Below, one piece after another: positions 1 to 11,501 of a DNA stretch of 16,680 nt. The number at the start of each line of letters is the position of its first letter. The first letter of the stretch is position 1. The notes under the pieces were generated by a model that was not told where the DNA came from, did not search any database, and saw only the letters and a program-made list of their open reading frames with translations. The DNA comes from Podochytrium sp. JEL0797 (taxonomy: Eukaryota; Chytridiomycota; Chytridiomycetes; Chytridiales; Chytriomycetaceae), in contig JADGJG010000556.1 in the NCBI GenBank assembly GCA_027596195.1, positions 1 through 16,680 on the forward strand. Direction: 5' to 3'. A program made the position numbers and the translations under genes.

Positions 1-1
1 C

Positions 2-190
2 ATTCGCGAACTCATCCGCAACAACCAAGTCCAAATGGTCCATCTCAAGAGTTTGCTTCAACCGGCCGATCTCTTGACGAAACCTCTCGGCCGCCTTCCA
101 TTCGATCGACACCGCTCGAAACTCGGAATGCAAAGCTGGACGTTCGTGAAAATGGCGATGGAAGACGTGGAGGACACTTCAAAACGATAA
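2..190 (+). CDS. Ty1/copia polyprotein, C-terminal end (RNase H), partial
   Basis: An open frame enters from the left edge and stops at TAA 188-190, giving 62 residues. It matches the end of copia-type RNase H: IREL near the start, then HLKSLLQPADLLTKPLG, which fits the family pattern in which an AD-x-x-TKPL motif follows a short beta strand. After it comes the usual basic tail with F-x-x-x-R and LGM. In the full element this domain removes RNA from the RNA-DNA hybrid during reverse transcription. The frame is intact as far as visible, so the element may be recent, but only the last 60 or so codons can be judged. Confidence 0.85.
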   Translation: MRELIRNNQVQMVHLKSLLQPADLLTKPLGRLPFDRHRSKLGMQSWTFVKMAMEDVEDTSKR

Positions 191-526
191 GTTGTTTGCG
201 GGGGGATGACTCATCCTTACTCCCCCCCAAAAGGGGCGTGTCCCGTCTTTTATTCTCTATTCGCATTCTGTAAATACGTTTATTAAGGAATTTCTTGTTT
301 TATTCGCAGTATCTCGTTCGAATTTGTCATCATTTCCTGCGGAGGAACCGGTCTCCAACCATTGGTTGTTTTTCCTGGCATTCCAGGTTTTTTGTTTCAT
401 AGACTTCGGCACCCTCCGTGGGACCATCACCCTGTTTTTGGTTAAGGGGAGGTGGATGTATATATTTGTTGGTGTTTTGGATTTTCTGGATTTTTGGATG
501 TCATGTGTCTGTCGTTTGAGGGGAGG
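191..526 (+). other. Retrotransposon 3' spacer with purine tract
   Basis: No gene is recognised here. The stretch holds a G-run (about 199-205) directly followed by TGACTCA (207-213), a C-run (221-227), and two similar purine tracts, AAGGGGAGGTGG (about 444-455) and GAGGGGAGG (518-526). The second tract directly precedes the TGTTG start of the LTR and is the likely primer for plus-strand synthesis. An open frame from 324 reads as hydrophobic residues but has no upstream coding link and runs into the LTR. Confidence 0.45.
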
Positions 527-700
527 TGTTGAGAGTCGACAGGACTTGTGTTTTTCGTCTCGACTCTTTTTGGCAAACTTCGCCACATGAATAAAACTTA
601 GACAATTTTCTCCTCAAAACACCAACACCTCGCGAAATCTAATCCAACTAGATTTCGCTCGACTCCAAAGCTTCAGTACACAGCAGCTAACCTCGCAACA
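527..700 (+). repeat. Probable copia LTR (174 bp)
   Basis: It starts TGTTGAGAG right after the purine tract and ends CGCAACA, so the ends are the inverted pair TGTTG/CAACA. It carries AATAAA at 590-595, which could serve as the polyadenylation signal of the element. A 10-bp perfect inverted repeat lies at 632-641 and 649-658 with a 7-nt loop. The length is short but within the range seen for copia LTRs. The partner LTR is outside the window, so the limits rest on end motifs only. Confidence 0.6.
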
Positions 701-1018
701 TAAACACGTCTGCTCCAGCGTTTGCCATGAACGAGATATTTGCACGGAAGCAAAGCAGTGGGCTTTTAGCGTAAATAGCGTTGCTTAAATGGAAAAAAAA
801 ATTGAAAACGCGAAATACATCATACCAGCAATTTTTTTACGTCAACGCAAAAGAAAGAAAATCGAAAGAAACGTTGCGAAGCAAAAGAAAGACATAAAAG
901 AAGCTGCGGCCATTCACTCAAATTCGAACCGGAGCCTAATCAAAAATACAGGCGCTTGGATCAAAATCGCGATCGCACTCTCAATCCATCCAAATCCATC
1001 CAAAAACCGCAACTGAAC
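701..1018. other. Intergenic, nothing recognised
   Basis: A-rich stretch between the retrotransposon end and the 3' end of the next gene. A 75-codon open frame (789-1016, +) is dominated by Lys/Arg from the A-rich base composition and shows no family features. No tRNA or other RNA gene is apparent. Confidence 0.5.
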
Positions 1019-2009
1019 CTACCTGGACGGAACCTGATAACACTGAAAGACAAGACCCTGCACGACCTCGTACCTCACTTTGTGCGACCCAGCCTTCTCA
1101 GACTCCACAAACCCAGAACCAAACGCGGCATCAGGAACCTGTCTCTCCGCAGACCCAGATGCGTCAAAATCCAGCTCAAACTGTTTCTCCACAACAACCG
1201 CGTGATTCTCCTTCTTCAGCATCCCCACAACGCGATACCCCACTTCCGGCGCCGGAATCGCATTTCCTTCCGCATCGCAAATCCCCGCCAACACAGGCAA
1301 CTGTTCCTCCATCTCCCAGAACTCGCACAACAAGAGTGGAAACACGGAATACGCGTCCGAAACTTGACTCGTGGCACGGTCCGTGAGGAGAAACAAGCGG
1401 CGGTTGCCATAGTGCGAGTCTGGTGGGAGGTGTTTGAACAACGCCGCTTTGAGAGAGACGGTTTCGATTCCCATAGAGGAAGGGAGTGGCGCGGATTTGT
1501 TGGCGTGGATCGCGTTCAGGAGGGTGTGAGCGAGGGGGGATTCGAGCAGCGATGAGACAGAGGGCGCGTGGAACGTGGATATGGCGGAGGAGAGGCGCGC
1601 GTTTGACTTGGATGGGGATTGGGTGGTTGGTGGTTTGGGGACTTGTTTGTGCGCTTGGACGAGGGGTGGACGGAGGGGGCCGCTGAGGTCTTTGGCGGGG
1701 AGGCGCAGCTGGGCGAAGGAAGACTGGGGGAGTGTATCATTAGCACTGTGCCAGGAGGTGCTAGGAATCGCTAGGAATCGCTAGAGAATTGCTAGATACC
1801 TGTCTCGCTCTGTGGGCCTCGCGATACACGGGATATGGGTTGTGGCGCACTCTTCCCGCCAAAGGCGAGAGTTCGTTGCCCATGTGGCAGTCGTTGATCG
1901 AGAAGAAGGGGTGCATCTTTGTGGGTGCTCGTGGTGCGAGGGGGTGTGGGGGAAGCGGTGGCGAGGGCGTGGAGAAGAAGTTTGGAACGCGAGGAGGAGT
2001 TTCGGACAT
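1019..2009 (-). CDS. Hypothetical protein, two exons (304 aa)
   Basis: Not recognised. Exons are 2009-1800 and 1723-1019, joined by a 76-bp GT-AG intron (1799-1724) with a TGCTAATGA branch-like site 15-20 nt before the acceptor. The join is phase 0: the first exon ends with a complete Gln codon and the second continues in the one frame open for 705 bp, which is the main support for the model. ATG at 2009 opens the frame. The N-terminal third is Pro-rich (about residues 3-30), the middle is Ser/Pro/Ala-rich and looks disordered, and the last 150 residues have alternating hydrophobic strands (around VGYRVVGML and VVVEKQFELDFDA) typical of a folded beta-rich domain. No signal peptide or membrane segment. 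The intron contains short GCTAG repeats. Divergent from the next gene across 191 bp. Confidence 0.6.
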
Positions 2010-2200
2010 CGTTTTTTTTTGAGAAAATTCGCGATTCGTGCGTCTTTTTGCTCCTTTGCTTGGAACGACATTTCTTTGGATTGCGAGATATCATCCTCAC
2101 TCGATCCCAATAATAGAGGGTTTTCAAACGTCCTGATTTCTTAACAGCATTATTTTTGGAACTTTGCGAAACTTGTTTTCACAGCAGCGAGCGCAACGCA
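2010..2200. promoter_or_regulatory. Shared upstream region of two divergent genes
   Basis: The minus-strand gene starts at 2009 and the plus-strand gene at about 2201, so 191 bp must hold both promoters. There is a T-run at about 2012-2020. The stretch from 2131 (TGATTTCTTAACAG) resembles a 3' splice site, so a 5' UTR intron of the plus-strand gene is possible. No clear TATA box was identified. Confidence 0.35.
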
Positions 2201-2682
2201 ATGGGCATCTGCGGCCACACCAAACCAGTGGCCGAGCCAATCAAGTCCTTCAAAGCAAAATTCGGAGAATGGGCAAGCTCGATCAAGCCTCACTTCGAAG
2301 CTGCCGACAAGTCCCCACCCGCCCTCTCCGCCGACACTGTGGTCGCGAGCCCCGCAGATCAAATGTCGTCGCAGGTGGCAGCGGATTCGCAGCAGTACTC
2401 GTGGTCGTGGGTGGACTACGCTCGCAGCAGCCACACAGGTTTTGTATTCTCCTTCGAGAAGTGCGAGCCGTCTGGCTGACTTGGACCCTCACTTTTCCAA
2501 CAGACTCGTCATTCAGTGGCCCCCGCCTGTATCGATCCAACGGCCAGTTGAACCTCCCAGAGGGAGAAATTATGCTGCCTTGTGAGGCCTCGCCAAGCAA
2601 GAGTTGGACGGTCAGATGGTGCGACTGGAAAGGGTGCCGTGTTGTGACGCTATTCAAGAAAGGCAAAAAGAACGCCAAATAA
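2201..2682 (+). CDS. Hypothetical protein, two exons (138 aa), starts MGICG
   Basis: Not recognised. Exons are 2201-2438 and 2504-2682, with a 65-bp intron that has a CTGAC branch-like site about 25 nt before CAG. The phase-1 join creates an Asp codon and avoids the stop met by reading through at 2477. ATG at 2201 has a good context (GCAACGCAATGGG); a start at 2156 in the same frame would add 15 residues. With the 2201 start the protein begins M-G-I-C-G, so Gly2 myristoylation plus Cys4 palmitoylation is conceivable, although His at position 6 is unfavourable for N-myristoyltransferase. The second exon is Trp- and Cys-containing (WTVRWCDWKGC) and ends in a basic tail (KKGKKNAK). No membrane segment or known domain. 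Confidence 0.5.
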
Positions 2683-2802
2683 CTGCAAAGTTATTTGAGT
2701 GCTATTTGGATTGTCTTCTCTAAAGAATATGCAGACAGTTGGAAATGTGAAAAAAAAATCGCGCCACAAAATACACGAGGTGGGCCAAAAAAAGATCATC
2801 AA

Positions 2803-3440
2803 ATGCTGTTCAACAAAGTGCATCCCGATATTCGGACGCTTCAAAGACCATGCACTGCCCTTGCCATGCGCCAGCGTCCCGCGGGCGCAGGTTCCCTGAG
2901 AGCCTCGATTTCAACCTTGTCTGAAGGCAGTGCGGCCGAGGAACTTTCTGCCGGTTCCGTTTCGGGAGAAAACAAACGTTCTGCCGGATCCATTACGGGG
3001 GGTAACGGACACCGTGCTCCGTTGAACAATGGTTTGGATTCCAATCAAGATCTCACGAGCGTGAGTCGCTCAGGTACGTTACTTGATGCTAAATTTAAAT
3101 ATGAGATTTCTCACTCTGAATCAACACAGATTCGGAAAGCTTCGGCGTCACAATGCAAGAAGTCGAGTCCGAAAACGCCTCACCCTTCACCAGTTGCAAA
3201 TTCCACCGCGTCAAGAAGCAGCGCAATCTTTTGCAATGGTTTCATGCGCAATTTCTTCTCCACGAGGAGAAAAGCCCTGGTACCGGAATTGTTGCGAGCG
3301 GCGGCGGCGATGGCGTGAGCTCTGCGGACCACCCTACAAGTTCGGAACCTAAGCTCCTCCGCGTTGTATTTTATTTTGAATTTGAGGAGAAGGAAGTGGA
3401 GAAGGAAGAGGAGAAGGAAGAGAAAGATGAATTCGATTAA
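2803..3440 (+). CDS. Hypothetical protein, two exons (193 aa), acidic C-terminus
   Basis: Not recognised. Exons are 2803-3073 and 3130-3440, joined across a 56-bp intron (GTACGT donor, CAACACAG acceptor); the phase-1 join makes an Asp codon. The frame without the intron ends earlier at 3318, while the spliced frame runs to TAA 3438-3440, which overlaps an AATAAA (3439-3444). The first in-frame ATG is 2803; the open frame extends upstream to about 2695 without ATG, so a further 5' exon is possible. The protein is Ser/Gly/Ala-rich and probably disordered up to residue 110, then has a basic stretch (FHRVKKQRN, then LLQWFHAQFLL), and ends in a strongly acidic Glu/Lys repeat of about 25 residues. 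It may be nuclear, but this is inference. Confidence 0.45.
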
Positions 3441-3458
3441 TAAAACATCGAATCAGAG

Positions 3459-3891
3459 ATGTCAACGCGGCAACAAGCAATTCGTGTGTCAGCCCACTTT
3501 CAGCCTCGGAGTGAGGGAGAGCCCTGCGGGCACGAGTCCCCTCCTCCCCCCCCGCATTTCCTACTTTCTGCTAATCCAGTGCCTTTCGCGACGCCAACAG
3601 AATACCGCTGACGAGACCCAGGCGAGACAAGTAAATTGAAGAGAGGGGGGGGGTCAGAGCCCAAGCGACAAAAATCCTCCTGGCAACACGAAAAAAAAAC
3701 TTTGACACATTGTTAATGTGAAAGCGTTCGCGCAGTGCGCAGTCGTGGACCAGTCGTGGACTCGTGTGGCCACGAAAAAATTTGTCCGAGAACTGGGCAA
3801 ACCCATCCACAATTGGAATAAATACGCCGACCCCCTCCCTTCTGTTGCTCTTCACAATCCTCTCAAGCCGAAAGGCCAAGATCAAGTGTAG
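3459..3891 (+). CDS. Tentative small three-exon gene (70 aa)
   Basis: Low-confidence model. Exons would be 3459-3485, 3601-3630 and 3736-3891. The best-supported part is the last exon: 52 codons ending at TAG 3889-3891, with a composition like real protein (VVDQSWTRVATKKF, later PIHNWNKYADPLPSV) and an acceptor GCGCAG in phase 0. Exon 2 is a 30-bp micro-exon bounded by CTAAT...CAACAG and GTAAAT. Exon 1 starts MSTRQQAIR. All three exons join in phase 0. The product would be small, soluble and basic. I do not recognise the family. The gene begins 18 bp after the stop of the previous gene on the same strand. Confidence 0.3.
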
Positions 3892-4222
3892 TATCTGTTC
3901 TATTTAGTGTGATAGCTAAATCTGCGTACATTGATACGTATCGATTATCACAAATATTTTTGAGATTCTCCCTGTGGACCCTGGTGCTTGCATCAGACCC
4001 GGGAACTGGTGTCACTGGCCTTACACTGCCGCCAGTTGATGCCTCCCCTCCCCTCTCCCAATCGAGAAATGATGAAGGGAACACATTTTTAGACGTGGAT
4101 GACGCGTTTCTTGTTTGAGCTTCATGGACTGGATTCGGATTTCTCTCAATACCCGACAGACACGAATAACCCCCAAGCAAAAGCAGTCAACAACGAGAAC
4201 GAAGGGAGCTGCACGGTCCCCA
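3892..4222. other. Intergenic, nothing recognised
   Basis: Short open frames on both strands lack ATG starts or family features. No RNA gene seen. Confidence 0.4.
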
Positions 4223-4254
4223 CTCAAACGGAAAGGGCTCGTCTGGCCACCACA
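4223..4254 (-). pseudogene. Remnant of a DAHP synthase 3' end
   Basis: These 32 bp match 4374-4405, the last codons and stop of the adjacent DAHP synthase, at 29 of 32 positions, and weaker similarity continues into the 3' flank (GAACGAAGGGA against AAACGAGGGGA). Read on the minus strand it gives VVARRALSV then TGA, against VEARRALSV then TGA in the intact gene. Two of the three differences are synonymous, which suggests it was once part of a coding copy. An in-frame stop lies 19 codons upstream (4281-4283) and no more of the enzyme follows, so it is a fragment. It may be what is left of a third tandem copy. Confidence 0.55.
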
Positions 4255-4374
4255 ACGCGACATGGAACTCGATTCGAGTTTTAAACCCCGACGGAAACGA
4301 ATCAACTCTGACATTTTGTATTGCACAACCAAGCAAAGCTCATAAGAAAGAAAACGAGGGGAATCACACACCCC

Positions 4375-5671
<1,297 letters not shown>

Positions 5672-5759
5672 TTCGGCGATGTTTTTCGTTGTAAAAAATT
5701 CGAATCGAAAAAAATCCGAAACATATTTTGCAGGGAAATCACGTGACAGACCCACGTGT
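5672..5759 (-). promoter_or_regulatory. 88-bp spacer with two CACGTG boxes upstream of DAHP synthase copy 1
   Basis: This spacer must hold both the 3' end of copy 2 and the promoter of copy 1. It contains CACGTG at 5740-5745 (in the longer form ATCACGTGAC) and again at 5753-5758, 69 and 82 bp upstream of the copy 1 ATG. CACGTG is the core bound by fungal bHLH factors such as Cbf1 and Pho4. The function is inferred from motif and position only. Confidence 0.4.
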
Positions 5760-7183
<1,424 letters not shown>

Positions 7184-7273
7184 TTTTTTGAAGTTTTTTG
7201 ACCATTTTTTCAAGTCAAAGAAAGTCACGAGAAATAAATACAACTTCGACAATCCTCTTTATTCACATGTTCA
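7184..7273 (-). promoter_or_regulatory. 90-bp spacer: ABCG 3' end and DAHP synthase copy 2 promoter
   Basis: The upstream ABCG gene stops at TGA 7276-7274. An AATAAA on the minus strand lies at 7263-7258, ten bases after that stop, and a second AATAAA-like site is at about 7239-7234. The rest, up to the ATG at 7183, is T/A-rich and must contain the promoter of DAHP synthase copy 2. No sharper motif was found. Confidence 0.4.
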
Positions 7274-10200
7274 TCAACGTTTTTCCTGCAAACGGAATTG
7301 AATCCAAAAGCCAGTCAGGAAGAGCAACAGCAGCGTAATCACGAGTGATGCAATAAAGTCACTCATGTAGTTATTCACGTTGAATCCAAACTTTGCGAGA
7401 ATCAGGCCCGCCGGGAACTGAAAATTGCGTGTCAAAATCTCACAAAAATCTCCCTCAAAAACACGACCCAAGGAACGGAAAAACTCACGTTCACATTCAC
7501 TCCGTCAAACACGTCAATAATATTGACTGTCGCCAAATCGTTCACGCAGAGCCCCTCGTATGCGTAACGGAAAAAGGAAAGGTACTGCACCCAACTCATC
7601 GCGACTGGAAGGGAGGCATCGTTGATCAATGCACCCGCAAACAGCATCTGGAAGAGAATCACAATCGCGCCAGTGAGAGTGGATGTTCCGACATCGCTGA
7701 TGGCGACTCCGAAAAAGAGACACATGAGTCCCATTTCGGCAGAGAAGGTGACGAGCATCGCGAGGAAACGCGCAATGGTTGTGCTCGAGTGGGTGTATCC
7801 AATCATAAAAAAGGAAATGGTGCCCATCAACATCGTCGGAAAGATGCGAAGGGGGATCGTGTCAAACAGAATCTTGCAAAGGTAAAACGACATGGGCGAA
7901 TACATTTTGTTCGACCGTTCGCGGAGGAAAAGATCGCGTTCCGTGGCGAAGGAACCAATGGCCGAAAGAGAAGAGAATCCGACAAGCGACAGGGTGAACA
8001 AGACGGAACCCAGGCGATTTTGAATACCCGCGATCGAGACGCCCGAGTCAAAGTAGACACCGCCCACGAAGCAGCCCATGACGACGGCCAACACAAAGTG
8101 GGCGAGCAGCAAGCTCGGTGTTCGCACGAGAATCTTGAAGCTGCGGTCCATCAGCACCTTGACCTGGGTGATGAAACCAATCTTGCAGAACGCGTGGTTT
8201 GCGAAACCGCCGTCGACAGTGTTGCTGAATTTGGCCGCCTGGATGAGATGCTGCACGTCGTCATTGAAGGGGTCATTGATGACGTTGGCCTTGAGCTTCG
8301 TTTCCAGGAGCTCGATGCGATTCTCGAGAGTTTTGATGGTCTTGTGGAAGGGGTTCAGCTTTTCGAGCGGGTTGAAATTCAAAAGCGTTTTGGCCACCCC
8401 GCCAGAGGACTCGTGCAGCTTGAAGTCGTCCACGTCCGGCTGCACGTTCTTGTTCACCTTCGCCGCAAGGTCGAGCAAATGGTCGGCCATGTTGTACCGG
8501 TCGGGACACGGTTCGCCCCTCGCGTGTAAGAACTTGGACAATGTTTGGTGGGCAGCGCCAGAGTAGAGTACCGAGCCAGCAGAGAGCACGAGAAGACGGT
8601 CAAAGAGGGAGAAAATGTCGCTCCGCGGCTGATGGATCGTGAAAATGATAGTTTTCCCTTCCGTGTGTGCTAACAATGCCAAGTTTTCAATCAGGCTGTG
8701 AGCCGCGTGCGAGTCGAGACCAGATGTACTGTTTTTCGAGCGAATTAGAACGGAAGGGACGAGGGAGGAGGAAGGGAAAGAAAGGACCTTAAGGGAGAAG
8801 GAAGAAGGAGGAATTTCGCGGGGTAGAAACTTACGGCTCATCCAGACACAGAACGGCCGGTGAAGTCACCAACTCCACCCCGATGCTCACGCGTCGTCGT
8901 TCACCGCCCGAAATCCCCCTCATTCCGAAACCGCCGCACTTGGAGTCCGCAATATGCGTCAAGCCCAGCATCCTCACCACCTCGTTCACGCGCTCCACCT
9001 TGTTCCAATACCCAACGCTTTCAGGCAAACGCAGACACGCAGAGAACATGAGAGTTTCCCGCACCGTCAAGTGTGGCATCAGCAGGTCCGATTGGTCCAC
9101 GAACCCAACCACACTGCTGAGCGTCTCGGTATCAACGGAAACGCCGTCGATTTGAATGTCGCCCACAACCTCCCCACCCGTCTTGTTCTTGCCGCCCAGA
9201 ATGTCGAGGAACGTGGATTTTCCGGCACCCGACGGCCCCAGGATAGCGAGAATCTGGCCCGCCGGCGCGATTCCCGACACGTTGCGCAGGATGGGTTTTC
9301 CAGAGTTGAGAGTGTATCCCATCTTGGAGAAGGACAGTGTGAGGCCCTTCAAGGGTGGAGGTGGGGGCAGACGGGTGGCGTGGAAGTGAAATTTGAGTGC
9401 CCAGACAAAAAGCGCCGCAAGGGTCAGGAACGCGATGGAGGAGACAACGACCGCAGCCCATTGACCCGCCGTGAGGGCCACAGGACCAGAAAGGGAGGCC
9501 GTTAAGGCAGGGTTCTGACTGGGATATGCGCACTCGCCGAAACTGCACGTGGGGAGCGCCAAGCCCTGCGGAAACAAGCCTTCCAAGAATCCGACTGCAA
9601 AAAAGCGTGTCAGCAGTTTAAAAATTGAAATGGAAGTACTCACAATAAACATTGCAAATTGTGCTGTTGGCCGTTTTGCAACTGAACTTGAAGGTCCCGC
9701 TCGCGCCTCCGATCGTTTTGGTCAAGTCAATGACGACGCCGGGTCCGCCGCAGAAGGTCGATTGACCAGCACACGCGCATTGCGTTGCGGCACACGAATA
9801 TTCGTATTGGAAGTCTCCCGACGAGAGAATCGTTTGGTTGCAGCCGTTCATTTGACACATGAATTGTTCGACGCCGTCATGAAAGAGAGTCCCGAGCGCC
9901 GTTCCATTACTATCTCGGTCGATTGCGACAGTATTTAAGCCGGGATAGATGGTTTGCAGGGCTGGCACTGAAGAAAAAAAATAAAAATTAAGAAAAGATC
10001 GAAACCGCGACAATTTTTTTTCTCACCATCCGTCGTGCAGAACGAGTATTGCTTCGACCAAAGAAGTGGAGTCTTATTGCAAACCATGTTGTTGGCGCCT
10101 GTTGAAGAGTCTGCGCTGCGGTTTGGGCAGGAATTGTCGGATTCACAAATGTTGCAGTTGACGCCGCCAAAGCCAGCAGCACAGGTACAGTTTTTTCCGC

Positions 10201-11501
10201 TCGGAGCGATTGTTCGCTGCACGTTTGGAAGATTTGACGATTCGCACAAGAGCGAGAGACAATCCGGGCCACCGAACCCAGTCGGGCAACTGCACGTGTT
10301 GGAGGACGCGTCGCAGACTCCAAAGTTTGGACAGCCATAAGTGGAGCAGCTGAAACAAACGGCGCATCCGTTGGCACCAATCGAACCGGCCACAACAGGG
10401 ATCAACGGCGTCACGGGACTCGTCCCATTGTTTGACCCTGAATTTCCGGAATTGGAGCCATTCGAGTTTCCTGCGCCAGAACCAGATCCAATGCTCGATC
10501 CAGTGCTTCCGTTTCCTGTTATTGTTTTCTCAATTCAGCCCTGAATGAGTAAAATCCAAAAGCGCGAAAACACGAACCACCAGTCCCAGAGGAAGAGCCC
10601 AATGAGCCACCCGTGCCAGAACCGGTTCCTGTACCGACACCGCTTCCGCTGCCTGCACTAAACTGTAAATTCGGGAATCGCGTAAAAATGCACAAAATAC
10701 TCACCGCCACCGCTACTGCCGCCTCCCGTCGAGCCGCCAGTGCTTCCACCAGTATTTCCACCCGTGCTCCCACCCGTGCTCCCACCCGTGCTCCCACCCG
10801 GGCTTCCACCCGTGCTCCCACCAGTACTCCCACCAGTGCTTCCGCCAGTGCTCCCACCGCCACTGCTGCCACCAGTGCTGCCACCAGAAGAACCGCCGCC
10901 ACCCGAAGATCCGCCACCAGAGGGGGGCGGTATCGCTGGCCCCGGTCCGGGCTGCGAGACACAATTCGTGGTTGGCAAACCCGCGCACGGATGCGAAGAA
11001 GATTTCACGCCGATGAAATTCAAGGCGCCACACGTCGTAATTGGATTTGCTGCGGCTTCGCACGCGTTGAGACAAGGGGGCATGGCTCCTTGGGATGCGG
11101 CAGCGGCAATGGCGGGCAACGAGTCGGCGAATTGGGCTTTGTTGAAAAACGCCGCGTCCTGTGTCAGGTCAGACGGGCTGCTGGGAAGACTCCAACTTGC
11201 TCCATTGCAGGGACCCTAATCAAAAGAGAAAAAGTTAAACGAGCTCGTGCAACAGAATCGACATTCGACTCACGATTGAGCCCATGCAGTAGACAAAAGG
11301 AGTTTGCGAGTTTGTGGTGCAGGTGGCTTTCAGCATTGGCATATATTTGCTGAGCGAGTCTGTTGAGCTGCCCGCGCCAGTTCCTTGCGTGAAACTGCTC
11401 ATGACCCCAGCGAGGAATCCGCAGTTTGGGTCCGACGCAAGAATCGGCTGGCATGCGGCCGAAACGAGCTGCACTGTCGACAGCACGATCAAGAATTTCA
11501 T
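7274..11501 (-). CDS. ABCG-type transporter with Cys-rich/EGF-like ectodomain, Adp1-like (eight exons, 1256 aa)
   Basis: ATP-driven membrane transporter of the ABCG (White-Brown) class; substrate unknown. Exons are 11501-11274, 11215-10705, 10652-10578, 10515-10027, 9967-9644, 9594-8835, 8728-7489 and 7417-7274; introns (49-106 bp) are GT-AG and all joins keep frame. Order: signal peptide (1-16, MKFLIVLSTVQLVSAA), Cys-rich region to about 161, Gly/Ser/Thr linker (about 174-305), EGF-like Cys cluster (322-357, ending CPTGFGGPDC), a second Cys-rich part to about 565, one membrane span (about 587-609), nucleotide-binding domain, then the ABC2 membrane domain and a final helix near the C-terminus. 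NBD motifs: Walker A GPSGAGKST (662-670), Q-loop VDQ, signature ISGGERRR (770-777), Walker B VLCLDEP (790-796), then TSGLD and IHQPRSD. Yeast Adp1 has this EGF plus ABCG layout. Paralog of the divergent neighbour. Confidence 0.9.
10705..10925 (-). repeat. 12-bp minisatellite coding a Gly-Gly-Ser-Thr linker
   Basis: Within exon 2 of the ABCG gene, the plus strand repeats a unit like CCCACCCGTGCT many times. On the coding strand this gives successive S-T-G-G units with S-S-G-G and N-T-G-G variants. The same low-complexity stretch continues over two introns (10704-10653 and 10577-10516) as GSG/GTG-type sequence. It forms a flexible spacer between the N-terminal Cys-rich region and the EGF-like cluster. 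The paralog has a shorter linker, richer in GSGS. Confidence 0.8.

Larger units (their letters stand above)
1..700 (+). mobile_element. 3' part of a Ty1/copia LTR retrotransposon
   Basis: Three parts in the expected order support this: the RNase H end of a copia polyprotein (to 190), a purine tract GAGGGGAGG (518-526), and directly after it a sequence that starts TGTTG (527) and ends CAACA (700), the usual short inverted ends of a copia LTR. The other LTR and most of pol lie left of the window, so the element boundary and target duplication cannot be checked; the 5 bases after the LTR are TAAAC. The 336-bp stretch between the pol stop and the LTR has no recognised gene and is rather long for a copia 3' spacer. 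Confidence 0.75.

Noticed and set aside
324..590. 88-codon hydrophobic plus-strand frame in the retrotransposon, considered as an env-like gene
   Set aside because: It begins at a weak ATG, shows no defined domain, and runs across the purine tract into the LTR.
880..960. Minus-strand GGTTCGAATTT resembling a tRNA B box
   Set aside because: No matching A box or cloverleaf stems could be drawn around it.
789..1016. 75-codon plus-strand frame rich in Lys and Arg
   Set aside because: Explained by A-rich composition; no start context, homology or splice links.
1516..1746. Pro/Ser-rich minus-strand frame starting at 1746
   Set aside because: It is a shifted frame over the 5' part of exon 2 of the hypothetical gene at 1019-2009. 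The spliced frame explains the region better.
3909..4118. 69-codon plus-strand frame
   Set aside because: Starts at GTG, not ATG, and has no recognisable features or splice links.
7393..8529. 378-codon open frame on the plus strand
   Set aside because: It is antisense to the ABC2 membrane exon of the minus-strand ABCG gene, whose frame shows clear family motifs. The antisense frame reads as charged, His/Arg/Glu-rich sequence without known features.
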